Assembly: GCA_028819945.1 (NCBI GenBank)
Contig: JAPPKQ010000159.1
Span: 1 to 7,476, forward strand
Source: a bacterium
GTDB taxonomy: Bacteria; Actinomycetota; Acidimicrobiia; Acidimicrobiales; CATQHL01
DNA length: 7,476 nucleotides
Reading direction: 5' to 3'
The translations under genes and the position numbers were made by a program. Below the pieces are notes generated by a model. The model ran no database searches and was not told the DNA's origin. It worked only from the letters and a program-made list of their open reading frames with translations. Position 1 is the stretch's first letter. The number at the start of each line of letters is the position of its first letter. Below, in pieces: positions 1 through 5,218 of this stretch.

Positions 1-1
1 A

Positions 2-76
2 AAGGGACGCGGTATGGACGACATGGCGGAGCAGACCTCGTCGGGCGGAAGCGGTTGGAGCGTGGGTGAACCGTAG
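2..76 (+). CDS. Possible C-terminal end of an upstream gene (partial)
   Basis: A plus-strand reading frame enters from the left edge and ends at TAG 74-76, giving 24 codons with a Gly/Ser-rich, acidic tail ending SGWSVGEP. About three quarters of the third positions are G or C. The best support is the strong hairpin at 105-137, placed where a terminator for a gene ending at 76 would be. The family cannot be named from this fragment. The competing reading is a minus-strand frame running leftward out of the window from about 126 or 120, with an Ala/Val-rich segment. It shares the same third positions, so base composition cannot separate the two. Confidence 0.35.
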   Translation, partial: KGRGMDDMAEQTSSGGSGWSVGEP

Positions 77-104
77 GCGCTCGACAGCCGGCTGCAAACC
101 GCCA

Positions 105-137
105 CCGCTGCAACGGGCACGGCCAACGTTGCAGCGG
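105..137 (+). terminator. 11-bp perfect hairpin, probable terminator
   Basis: CCGCTGCAACG (105-115) and CGTTGCAGCGG (127-137) are exact reverse complements separated by 11 nt. The hairpin starts 28 nt after the TAG at 76 and lies upstream of the tRNA promoter. No T-run follows, so it would be a stem-only terminator of the type common in high-GC Actinobacteria. A protein-binding dyad is the alternative. Confidence 0.5.
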
Positions 138-180
138 AGACGAGCGCACACCGGAGTCAGGCGGTCACCCCGGGGCATTC

Positions 181-186
181 TACACT
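181..186 (+). promoter_or_regulatory. -10 box of the tRNA-Leu gene (TACACT)
   Basis: TACACT fits the TANNNT -10 consensus and ends 13 nt before the mature tRNA, so transcription would begin near 193 and leave a leader of about 7 nt for RNase P. No convincing -35 is seen 16-18 bp upstream. The nine bases TCTACACTG recur exactly at the rsfS promoter (3593-3601). Confidence 0.55.
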
Positions 187-199
187 GATCCCGCGATCG

Positions 200-286
200 G
201 CCCGGGTGGCGGAATTGGAAGACGCGGAGGACTCAAAATCCTTTGACCTCGCGGTCGTGTGGGTTCGAGTCCCACCCCGGGCACCA
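200..286 (+). tRNA. tRNA-Leu (anticodon CAA)
   Basis: This is a class II tRNA of 87 nt including an encoded CCA. The acceptor stem GCCCGGG (200-206) pairs with CCCGGGC (276-282), the discriminator is A283 and CCA is 284-286. The anticodon stem GAGGA/TCCTT encloses the loop CTCAAAA, with anticodon CAA at 234-236, reading UUG. A long variable arm follows, with GACC/GGTC around TCGC. The T arm is perfect: GTGGG (259-263), TTCGAGT, CCCAC (271-275). Long variable arm, A discriminator and CAA anticodon all agree on leucine. It is convergent with the DAHP synthase gene. Confidence 0.97.
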
Positions 287-302
287 GGTTGGTGACGGCC
301 TG

Positions 303-328
303 GCAGGCGGTCGGAGCCGAGCGCCTGC
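303..328. terminator. Hairpin between convergent tRNA-Leu and DAHP synthase gene
   Basis: GCAGGCG (303-309) pairs with CGCCTGC (322-328). Inside it, after a G-G mismatch, TCG (311-313) pairs with CGA (318-320) around a GAGC loop. It lies between the tRNA CCA end (286) and the DAHP synthase stop codon (335-337), so it could stop transcription from both sides. There is no T-run on either strand. Confidence 0.5.
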
Positions 329-334
329 GGTGAG

Positions 335-1684
335 TCAGATGCGCAGCTTCTCGGCGACCCGGAAGGCCAGGTCCAGCGACTGCCGGCCGTTCAGGCGGGG
401 GTCGCACATCGTCTCGTAGCGCATCGGCAGGTCGTCGTGTCCGAGGTCCTCGGATCCGCCGAGGCACTCGGTCACGTCGTCGCCGGTGAGTTCCACGTGG
501 AGGCCTCCCGGCCAGGTGCCTTCGGCCCGGTGCACGGCGAAGAAGCCGTCGATCTCGGCACAGATGTCCTCGAGGTGGCGCGTCTTGTGCCCGCTACTGG
601 AGGAGGTGAAGGTGTTGCCGTGCATGGGGTCGCACGCCCACACCACAGGGTGGCCGGCGTCGCTCACGGCCCGCACCAGCCCCGGAAGCACGTCTGTGAC
701 CTTCTGCGCGCCCATCCGCGAGATCAGCGTCAGGCGGCCCGGACGGCGCTCCGGGTTGAGTGCGTCGCACAGTTCCAGCACCTCGGCGGCCGTGGCGGTC
801 GGTCCCAGCTTGCACCCCAGCGGATTCTGCACGCCGCGCAGGAACTCCACGTGGGCGCCGTCGAGTTGCCGGGTGCGCTCGCCGACCCAGAGCATGTGGG
901 CCGAGCAGTCGTAGGGCGCGCCGGTGAGGGAGTCGATGCGCGTCAGCGCCTCCTCATAGGGGAGGATCAGGGCCTCGTGGCTGGTGAAGAAGTCCACCGT
1001 GTTCAGCGCCACGTGGTCGCGGCTGCCGATGCCGCAGGCCGCCATGAAGCGCAGGGCGGCCTCGATGCCACCAGCCAGCTCCTCGTAGCGCTGCCCGGCG
1101 GGGGAGGAGGCCACGAACTCCTGGTTCCAGGCATGGACCCGGCCCAGGTCGGCAAAGCCCCCCTTGGTGAACGAGCGCAGCAGGTTCAGTGTGGAGGCCG
1201 AGGCGTGGTAGGCGGTGAGCAGCCGGTTGGCGTCGGCCACCCGCGCCGAGGCGGAGAAGGTGATGTCGTTCACCATGTGCCCGCGGAACGAGGGGAGCGC
1301 CTCGTCCTGGACCACCTCGGTGGGGCTCGAGCGAGGCTTGGCGAACTGCCCGGCGATCCGCCCGACCTTGGCGACCGGCACGCCGGCGGAGTAGGTGAGG
1401 ACGACGGCCATCTGCAGGATGACGCGCAACTTGTCCCGGATGCTGTCCGCCGAGAGGGCATCGAAGGACTCGGCGCAGTCGCCGGCCTGCAGCAGGAACG
1501 CCCGGCCGGCGGCGACGTCGCTCAGCTTGGCGGTGAGGTTGCGCGCCTCGCCCGCGAAGACCAGGGGCGGGAAGCCCGCCAGGATCTTGAGCACCCGGTC
1601 CAGGTCGGCGGCGTCGGGCCAGGCCGGCTGCTGCTGGGCCGGGAAGTGCCGCCAGCTCTCAGGAGACCAGGGCCGCGCGGCCAT
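335..1684 (-). CDS. aroG: 3-deoxy-D-arabino-heptulosonate-7-phosphate (DAHP) synthase, class II
   Basis: Condenses phosphoenolpyruvate with erythrose 4-phosphate, the first committed step of the shikimate pathway; cytosolic. The product has 449 residues, close to the usual 450-465. By comparison with the M. tuberculosis enzyme, the metal ligands are present: Cys70 in AGDCAESF, His355 in DPMHGNT, Glu398 in HVELTG and Asp428 in CDPRLN. The PEP-binding ERTRQ, KLGP and SRMG segments are also intact. The second residue of the usual GGDCAE motif is preceded by Ala instead of Gly. The N-terminus (WSPESWR, AQQQPAWPD, PPLVFAGEARNL) recalls plant and proteobacterial class II enzymes more than mycobacterial AroG. 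I chose ATG 1684 because it lies 13 nt after the sigma-factor stop with GAGG 11 nt upstream. GTG 1732 would add 16 residues and overlap the sigma gene by 35 nt. Probably cotranscribed with the sigma gene. Confidence 0.96.
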   Translation of the reverse strand: MAARPWSPESWRHFPAQQQPAWPDAADLDRVLKILAGFPPLVFAGEARNLTAKLSDVAAGRAFLLQAGDCAESFDALSADSIRDKLRVILQMAVVLTYSAGVPVAKVGRIAGQFAKPRSSPTEVVQDEALPSFRGHMVNDITFSASARVADANRLLTAYHASASTLNLLRSFTKGGFADLGRVHAWNQEFVASSPAGQRYEELAGGIEAALRFMAACGIGSRDHVALNTVDFFTSHEALILPYEEALTRIDSLTGAPYDCSAHMLWVGERTRQLDGAHVEFLRGVQNPLGCKLGPTATAAEVLELCDALNPERRPGRLTLISRMGAQKVTDVLPGLVRAVSDAGHPVVWACDPMHGNTFTSSSSGHKTRHLEDICAEIDGFFAVHRAEGTWPGGLHVELTGDDVTECLGGSEDLGHDDLPMRYETMCDPRLNGRQSLDLAFRVAEKLRI

Positions 1685-1697
1685 GGCGCGCTCGGCC

Positions 1698-2528
1698 TCA
1701 GGCGGCGTCGGTGCGCTCGACAGCTCGCTCACGCACCACGTTCACGGCGCGCTTGACGAGTCGCCGGGCGGCCTCTGCGGTGACGCCCAACTCCTCACCG
1801 ACCTCGCGGTAGCTCCGCTTCCGGCCGTCCTGCAGACCGAAGCGCTGCTCGACCGCGTAGCGGGCGCGCTCGTCGAGGACCGACAGCAGGTCGGTGACCA
1901 TCTCGTTGTCGGCGAACGCCATGACCATCTGCTCCGGTCCGGGGTTGCCGTCGGCGATCAGATCGATCAACTCGTTGCTGTCGTCGTCGCCGATGGTCCG
2001 GTCGAGGGAGGTCGGGGTGGTGAGCCGGTGGAGGCGTGCGTGCTCCTCGTCCAGCTCGTCACCGTTGCCCGAGACCTGACGCAGCGCCGCCCGCAGGCTT
2101 GCCGAGCGGTCACCCGGCAGGCGCACGAGGCTGGCCTTCTGGTCGAGTGCCCGGCCGATGGCCTGGCGGATCCAGAAGGTGGCGTAGGTGGAGAACTTGA
2201 ACCCCTTGCGCCAGTCGAACTTGTCCACGGCGTGCTCGAGTCCGAGGTTGCCCTCCTGGATCAGGTCGAGCAGCTCCATCCCCGGGGGGAGGGGATAGCG
2301 CCGCGCCACGCTGACCACGAGGCGGAGGTTGGAGCGGATGAACCGATCCTTGGCGGCCGCCGCGGCCTCGACCTCACGGTCGAGGCGCCGGGCGCGCTCG
2401 CCGGCGGCCTTGCGTTCGGCGGCGACGCGGCCGCGCTCGATGATCTGCGACAGCTCGCGCTCGTCGGCGGCGGTGAGCAGGGGCACCACGCCGATCTCGT
2501 TGAGGTACTGGCCAACTGAATCACTCAT
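1698..2528 (-). CDS. Sigma-70 family RNA polymerase sigma factor, short, group 2-like
   Basis: Directs RNA polymerase to a promoter set. The 276-residue product lacks region 1.1. Region 1.2 is at 4-33 (SVGQYLNEIGVVPLLTAADE). Region 2 is at about 60-128, with the core-binding DLIQEGNLGL and the -10-reading KFSTYATFWIRQAIGRAL. Region 3 is shortened, with about 36 residues from RLPG (137) to SLDRTIG (174), against roughly 48 in E. coli RpoD. Region 4 is at 205-270, with the helix-turn-helix REVGEELGVTAEAARRLVKR. The second tryptophan-dyad partner is kept but the first is Phe118. T440 of RpoD is Gly125, and the -35-contacting R584 and Q589 are Ala and Arg. ATG 2528 is chosen because homology starts there. 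The frame extends upstream, but those residues have no sigma similarity. It may be a non-essential or stress sigma factor rather than the primary one; its regulon cannot be told from sequence. Confidence 0.92.
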   Translation of the reverse strand: MSDSVGQYLNEIGVVPLLTAADERELSQIIERGRVAAERKAAGERARRLDREVEAAAAAKDRFIRSNLRLVVSVARRYPLPPGMELLDLIQEGNLGLEHAVDKFDWRKGFKFSTYATFWIRQAIGRALDQKASLVRLPGDRSASLRAALRQVSGNGDELDEEHARLHRLTTPTSLDRTIGDDDSNELIDLIADGNPGPEQMVMAFADNEMVTDLLSVLDERARYAVEQRFGLQDGRKRSYREVGEELGVTAEAARRLVKRAVNVVRERAVERTDAA

Positions 2529-2620
2529 TGTCTTCTTCGTCTCTGCTTCGCTTGGTTTCCCAAATCGCAGCGGGGCCGTCGGTGGCCACCGGTGCGATCC
2601 CCTCGGGTTCGATCTGACTC

Positions 2621-2638
2621 GACTTGTTCCAACAAGTC
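2621..2638. promoter_or_regulatory. 18-bp perfect dyad, candidate operator
   Basis: GACTTGTT (2621-2628) and AACAAGTC (2631-2638) are exact reverse complements around CC. The half-site core CTTGTTCC recurs at 2649-2656, 26 bp downstream in the same direction, giving three half-sites. It lies about 100 bp upstream of the sigma ATG. A 2-nt spacer makes an RNA hairpin poor and favours protein binding. The regulator is not identifiable. Confidence 0.45.
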
Positions 2639-2656
2639 CTGCGGCTGTCTTGTTCC
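2631..2656 (-). promoter_or_regulatory. Possible ECF-type promoter upstream of the sigma gene
   Basis: On the minus strand GGAAC (2656-2652) is followed after 18 nt by GTT (2633-2631). This resembles the GGAAT/C-N18-GTT pattern of SigR/SigH-type promoters in Actinobacteria. The match is short and overlaps the CTTGTT repeats, which may explain it without any promoter. It would give a leader of about 95 nt for the sigma gene. Confidence 0.2.
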
Positions 2657-2684
2657 CGCTCCGTGACGCCTGGTGAATCGAGCT

Positions 2685-2700
2685 TGTGACAGATTTCACA
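2685..2700. promoter_or_regulatory. CRP/FNR-family binding site (TGTGA-N6-TCACA)
   Basis: TGTGACAGATTTCACA has both five-base half-sites exactly matching the CRP consensus, which is also used by the mycobacterial CRP Rv3676. The centre is about 164 bp upstream of the sigma ATG and about 248 bp upstream of the nadD start. It would lie downstream of the minus-strand promoter proposed at 2887-2915, where binding could act as a roadblock, or upstream of a nearer sigma promoter. Confidence 0.5.
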
Positions 2701-2881
2701 GGTTCCGGACCGCCCTGCGGGCGACCTTTGGCATCGGCCGCTGCAGGAGGAACTCGACCTGGTCCGCCAGAATCCGGTCGAGACCGAACGAGGGACTATC
2801 TGCTCGCAGTTTTCCTTGCTTTTGCTGCCATCTGGCGCTGGCAAAGGCACCACACAGCACGCGCGAGAACGCCGCAAGCAC
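2696..2881 (-). CDS. Possible small protein of 61 residues, unknown
   Basis: GTG 2881 to TGA 2696 encodes a basic, Arg/Leu-rich peptide. G/C occupies about three quarters of third positions overall and over 90% in the last 27 codons, while the middle is AT-richer. A TAGAGT -10 box ends 5 nt before the GTG with TGGACC 17 bp further upstream, so the mRNA could be leaderless. The product has no family I recognise; the C-terminal half, from about residue 34, looks like an amphipathic helix (LDRILADQVEFLLQRP). The stop codon lies within the CRP-like dyad. It could instead be the 5' leader of the sigma mRNA or a decayed gene end. Confidence 0.25.
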   Translation of the reverse strand: MLAAFSRVLCGAFASARWQQKQGKLRADSPSFGLDRILADQVEFLLQRPMPKVARRAVRNL

Positions 2882-2886
2882 CGTTC

Positions 2887-2915
2887 ACTCTAGCGCATCG
2901 GGAGCGTCAGGTCCA
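2887..2915 (-). promoter_or_regulatory. Candidate minus-strand promoter (TGGACC-N17-TAGAGT)
   Basis: On the minus strand TGGACC (2915-2910) matches four of six bases of TTGACA, and TAGAGT (2892-2887) fits TANNNT, with a 17-bp spacer. Transcription would start near 2880, at the GTG of the possible small ORF, and continue toward the sigma gene with a leader of about 350 nt. It is back-to-back with the nadD promoter. Confidence 0.4.
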
Positions 2916-2928
2916 GCCGACCCGGCGG

Positions 2929-2934
2929 TAGCTT
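2929..2934 (+). promoter_or_regulatory. -10 box of nadD, leaderless start (TAGCTT)
   Basis: TAGCTT fits TANNNT and ends 6 nt before GTG 2941, so transcription should begin at or next to the start codon. No -35 box and no Shine-Dalgarno sequence are visible upstream. The in-frame stop TAG at 2929-2931 rules out an earlier start. Confidence 0.5.
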
Positions 2935-2940
2935 CGCATC

Positions 2941-3549
2941 GTGGAGGGTTCGTCGAGCGCGGCGGCAGCGGGGCCGGAGCGGCTCGGTGTCTTCGGGGGC
3001 ACGTTCGATCCGCCCCACATCGGCCACCTCGCCGCGGCGGAGGCGGCACGCTGGGCGCTGAGCCTGCACCGGGTGATGTTCGTGGTCGCCAACGCGCCCT
3101 GGCAGAAGATCAACGATCAACCGGTGAGCCCGGCGGAAGACCGCCTGGCGCTCGTGCGAGCCGCGGTGGCGAACCTCGAGGGGTTCGAGGTCTCGACGCT
3201 GGAGATCGACCGCGGCGGGGAGTCCTCGACGGCCGAGACGCTGACCGAACTCGCCGGCGGAGGGCGGGAGTTGTTCCTCGTCGTGGGCAGCGACCTGGCC
3301 GGCTCACTCGACACCTGGCGCCGCCCCGAGGTCATCCGCTCGCTGGCGACGGTGGCGGTGGTGGCGCGGCTGGGCGCCACCGGACCGGGCGTGCCGCCGC
3401 CGGGTTGGAACTGGGTCGCCGTGGACGGGCCCGGCATCGAGGTCTCCAGCACCCACGTGCGGCGCTGGTTGGCGGAGGGCCAACCGCTCGGGACCGTGCT
3501 GTCGCGACCGGTGGCCGCCGAGATCGAGCGACGAGGCCTGTATCGCTGA
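2941..3549 (+). CDS. nadD: Nicotinate-nucleotide adenylyltransferase
   Basis: Transfers AMP from ATP to nicotinate mononucleotide to make deamido-NAD, the step shared by de novo and salvage NAD synthesis; cytosolic. The 202-residue product has the nucleotidyltransferase GGTFDPPHIGHL motif (19-30) with the catalytic HxGH at 27-29 region, a PWQK substrate segment near 73, and the family's C-terminal SSTHVR signature (169-174). Length is normal. GTG 2941 is the only usable start: the frame is closed at 2929 and no other start codon precedes the GGTFDP motif. It follows a -10 box by 6 nt, so the mRNA is probably leaderless. A 14-residue Ala/Ser-rich leader precedes the fold. rsfS follows, as in many Actinobacteria, but with its own promoter. 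Confidence 0.96.
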   Translation: MEGSSSAAAAGPERLGVFGGTFDPPHIGHLAAAEAARWALSLHRVMFVVANAPWQKINDQPVSPAEDRLALVRAAVANLEGFEVSTLEIDRGGESSTAETLTELAGGGRELFLVVGSDLAGSLDTWRRPEVIRSLATVAVVARLGATGPGVPPPGWNWVAVDGPGIEVSSTHVRRWLAEGQPLGTVLSRPVAAEIERRGLYR

Positions 3550-3553
3550 GCGC

Positions 3554-3589
3554 CCGGCACCGGCGCCAACCCAACCCGGGGTGCCCCGG
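3554..3589 (+). terminator. Possible hairpin after nadD
   Basis: GGCACC (3556-3561) pairs with GGTGCC (3580-3585). The stem can extend with CC (3554-3555) and GG (3588-3589) across a two-base bulge. It begins within 10 nt of the nadD stop and ends just before the rsfS -10 box. The loop is long (18 nt) and there is no T-run, so termination is uncertain. Confidence 0.3.
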
Positions 3590-3594
3590 CGATC

Positions 3595-3600
3595 TACACT
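3595..3600 (+). promoter_or_regulatory. -10 box of rsfS, leaderless start (TACACT)
   Basis: TACACT ends 7 nt before GTG 3608, which places transcription start on the start codon. The surrounding TCTACACTG is identical to the tRNA-Leu promoter at 179-187. No -35 hexamer is recognisable and no ribosome binding site lies upstream. Confidence 0.55.
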
Positions 3601-3607
3601 GGCCTGA

Positions 3608-3997
3608 GTGCGGCACGGCAGGGACCGAAGCGACCTCATCTCCTGGGCGACTGCCGGGGCCAGGGCGGCACACGAGCACTTCGGCCGCGACACCCTCCTC
3701 ATCGACGTGGCGGAGGTGCTGTCGGTCTGCGATTTCTTCGTGATCACCAGCGGTGCCAACCCGCGGCAGATCAAGGCCATCTGTGAAGAGGTCACCGAGG
3801 GCGTGCACGCCGCGGGCGGGCCGAAACCGCTGTCGGTGGAAGGCCTCGATGCGCGCTCGTGGTTGCTGATGGACTTCGGCGACTTCGTCGTGCACGTCTT
3901 CAGCGAGCAGGACCGCGAGTACTACCAACTCGAGCGCCTCTGGGGTGACTGTCCCCGGCTCTCCTGGGAACTCGGACTCGTGGCCGAGGCGGGCTGA
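3608..3997 (+). CDS. rsfS: Ribosome silencing factor RsfS (Iojap/DUF143 family)
   Basis: Binds ribosomal protein uL14 on the 50S subunit and blocks subunit joining, lowering translation under starvation. The 129-residue product is full length. The family's conserved core is present: a helix (SDLISWATAGARAA), then DVAEVLSVCDFFVITSG (residues 34-50), ANPRQIKAI, the GLDARSWLLMDFGDFVVHVF strand pair (79-98) and EQDREYYQLERLWGD (100-114). GTG 3608 is used because it sits 7 nt after a -10 box and the frame has no better start. Downstream of nadD, a common arrangement, but the 58-bp gap holds a separate promoter. Convergent with aroC. Confidence 0.95.
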   Translation: MRHGRDRSDLISWATAGARAAHEHFGRDTLLIDVAEVLSVCDFFVITSGANPRQIKAICEEVTEGVHAAGGPKPLSVEGLDARSWLLMDFGDFVVHVFSEQDREYYQLERLWGDCPRLSWELGLVAEAG

Positions 3998-4001
3998 GGT
4001 T

Positions 4002-4033
4002 CCGACGGCCCAGGGACGCGGGCGCGCCGCCGG
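4002..4033. terminator. Imperfect hairpin between convergent rsfS and aroC
   Basis: CCGACGGC (4002-4009) pairs with GCCGCCGG (4026-4033) except for one A-C mismatch, with a 16-nt loop containing the palindrome part of GGCGCGCC. It fills nearly all of the 36 bp between the rsfS stop (3997) and the aroC stop (4034). It could serve both genes. No T-run on either strand. Confidence 0.4.
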
Positions 4034-5131
4034 CTAGTCCTCCTCGGCGAGCACCACCACGGTCTGCTGGCGCAGCCAGTGATCCGCCAGCACCAGGCAG
4101 ACCATCGCCTCCACCATGGGGACGGCGCGGGGCAGCACGCAGGGGTCGTGCCGGCCGCGCGCCGCCAGGTCGACCGCCTGCCCGGAGCGGTCCACGGTCC
4201 GCTGCTCGGAGGCGATCGTGGCCGTCGGCTTGAATGCGACACGCACGAGGATGTCCTCGCCGTTGGAGATCCCGCCCTGCACGCCACCGGAGTGGTTGGA
4301 CAGGGTCCGGGGCCGGCCGTCGGGGCCCGGCACGAAGGGATCGTTGTGCTCGATCCCCGTCATCGTCGTGCCGGCGAAGCCACTGCCGATCTCGAAGCCC
4401 TTGGCCGCCGGCAGCGACAGCAGTGCCTTGGCGAGGTCGGCCTCGAGCTTGTCGAACACCGGGTCGCCCAGTCCGGGGGGCACGCCGCGCGCCACGCAGG
4501 CCACGACGCCGCCGAGCGAGTCACCGCGCCGGCGCGCCTCGGTGATCGCCGTGCTCATCGCCTCGGCCGCTCCGGGGTCGCCACAGCGCACCGGCGACGC
4601 CTCGACAGCTTCCCTCTCGACGGTGCTCGAGTCGGTGGCGGCCCGGATCTCGTGGACCTGCGCCACCCAGGCGACCACCTCGATCCCGCAGGCCTCGGCC
4701 AGGAGGCGGCGCGCCACGGCCCCGCCGGCCACGCGGGCGGCCGTCTCGCGGGCGCTGGCGCGGCCTCCGCCCTGCCAGTTGCGGATGCCGTACTTCGCCT
4801 CGGTCACGTAGTCGGCGTGGGACGGGCGGTACATGTCGCGCAGGTGCTCGTAGGCCTCGGGACGGGCGTCGGTGTTCGGGATGAGCATCCCGATGGGCGT
4901 ACCGAGAGTGCGCCCCTCGAAGGTTCCCGACAGGATCTGCACCCGGTCGGCCTCGTCGCGCTGGGTCGTGAGACGGCTCTGGCCGGGCCGGCGCCGGTCC
5001 AGGTCCACCTGGACGTGCTCGGGACCCAGCGCCAGCCGGGGCGGGCAGCCCTCCACGCTGACGCCGATGGCCCCGCCGTGGGACTCCCCGAAGGTGCTGA
5101 TCCGGAAGGTGTGGCCCCAGGTGCTGCCCAT
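4034..5131 (-). CDS. aroC: Chorismate synthase
   Basis: Converts 5-enolpyruvylshikimate 3-phosphate to chorismate with reduced FMN as cofactor, the last common step for aromatic amino acids, folates and quinones; cytosolic, usually a tetramer. The 365-residue product carries all three signatures: FGESHGG with His18, [17 protein letters not shown] (121-137), and [17 protein letters not shown] (327-343) with Asp329. The second catalytic His is His105 in RPSHADY. The N-terminus [19 protein letters not shown] and [11 protein letters not shown] are of the type I associate with cyanobacteria, plants and Proteobacteria; mycobacterial AroF starts MLRWITAGESHG and is about 400 residues. ATG 5131 follows a TAACGT -10 box by 7 nt, so the message is probably leaderless. 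It is downstream of mtr but separated by terminator-like palindromes. Confidence 0.97.
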   Translation of the reverse strand: MGSTWGHTFRISTFGESHGGAIGVSVEGCPPRLALGPEHVQVDLDRRRPGQSRLTTQRDEADRVQILSGTFEGRTLGTPIGMLIPNTDARPEAYEHLRDMYRPSHADYVTEAKYGIRNWQGGGRASARETAARVAGGAVARRLLAEACGIEVVAWVAQVHEIRAATDSSTVEREAVEASPVRCGDPGAAEAMSTAITEARRRGDSLGGVVACVARGVPPGLGDPVFDKLEADLAKALLSLPAAKGFEIGSGFAGTTMTGIEHNDPFVPGPDGRPRTLSNHSGGVQGGISNGEDILVRVAFKPTATIASEQRTVDRSGQAVDLAARGRHDPCVLPRAVPMVEAMVCLVLADHWLRQQTVVVLAEED

Positions 5132-5138
5132 CGCCCCT

Positions 5139-5144
5139 ACGTTA
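5139..5144 (-). promoter_or_regulatory. -10 box of aroC, leaderless start (TAACGT)
   Basis: On the minus strand TAACGT (5144-5139) fits TANNNT and ends 7 nt before ATG 5131, so transcription would begin on the A of the ATG. The AGGGG between them is too close to the start codon to be a usual ribosome binding site. No -35 box is seen. Confidence 0.5.
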
Positions 5145-5153
5145 GGTCGCCGC

Positions 5154-5197
5154 GGCCTCCGGGGCGCCCCGGGACCCGCCGCTCCGAGCCGGAGGCC
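5154..5197 (-). terminator. GC-rich nested inverted repeats after mtr
   Basis: GGCCTCCGG (5154-5162) and CCGGAGGCC (5189-5197) are exact 9-bp reverse complements with a 26-nt loop. Overlapping its left arm is a perfect 14-bp palindrome CCGGGGCGCCCCGG (5159-5172), and GGCCGGCC lies next to it (5204-5211). The block sits between the mtr stop (5219) and the aroC -10 box, where an mtr terminator would be. The two structures are mutually exclusive, and no T-run follows. Confidence 0.5.
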
Positions 5198-5218
5198 CCG
5201 CCGGGCCGGCCGGGCCGC

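Larger units (their letters stand above)
2529..2940. other. Divergent intergenic region between the sigma gene and nadD
   Basis: This 412-bp stretch separates the sigma-aroG operon from nadD. It is less GC-rich than its surroundings, with a T-rich patch near 2809-2824. It holds two dyads whose centres are 63 bp apart (2629.5 and 2692.5, about six helical turns), a candidate minus-strand promoter (2887-2915), the nadD -10 box, and an uncertain 61-residue minus-strand ORF. Small perfect palindromes GGTGGCCACC (2581-2590) and CACCGGTG (2587-2594) are also present, as is a weak stem TGCCA/TGGCA (2826-2843). Confidence 0.7.

Noticed and set aside
22..126. Minus-strand frame leaving the left edge, with an Ala/Val-rich segment resembling a signal peptide.
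   Set aside because: There is no ribosome binding site or well-placed -10 for TTG 126 or GTG 120, the N-terminus lacks basic residues, and a strong hairpin (105-137) would overlap the start. The plus-strand reading ending at 76 fits the hairpin better, though this is not settled.
437..1756. Long plus-strand open frame of 439 codons opposite the DAHP synthase gene.
   Set aside because: The protein is Gly/Val/Arg/His-rich low-complexity text with no motif. The opposite strand encodes an intact class II DAHP synthase with all metal ligands. It is an antisense shadow typical of GC-rich DNA.
2529..2699. N-terminal extension of the sigma factor by 57 residues.
   Set aside because: The extension has no similarity to sigma region 1.1, is less GC-rich at third positions and would run through both dyads. 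Region 1.2 begins at the ATG at 2528.
2686..2931. Plus-strand frame of 81 codons with a hydrophobic YLLAVFLAFAAIW segment.
   Set aside because: G/C at third positions is near half, far below the genes around it. It starts inside the CRP-like dyad and has no ribosome binding site. The T-rich DNA patch explains the hydrophobic stretch.
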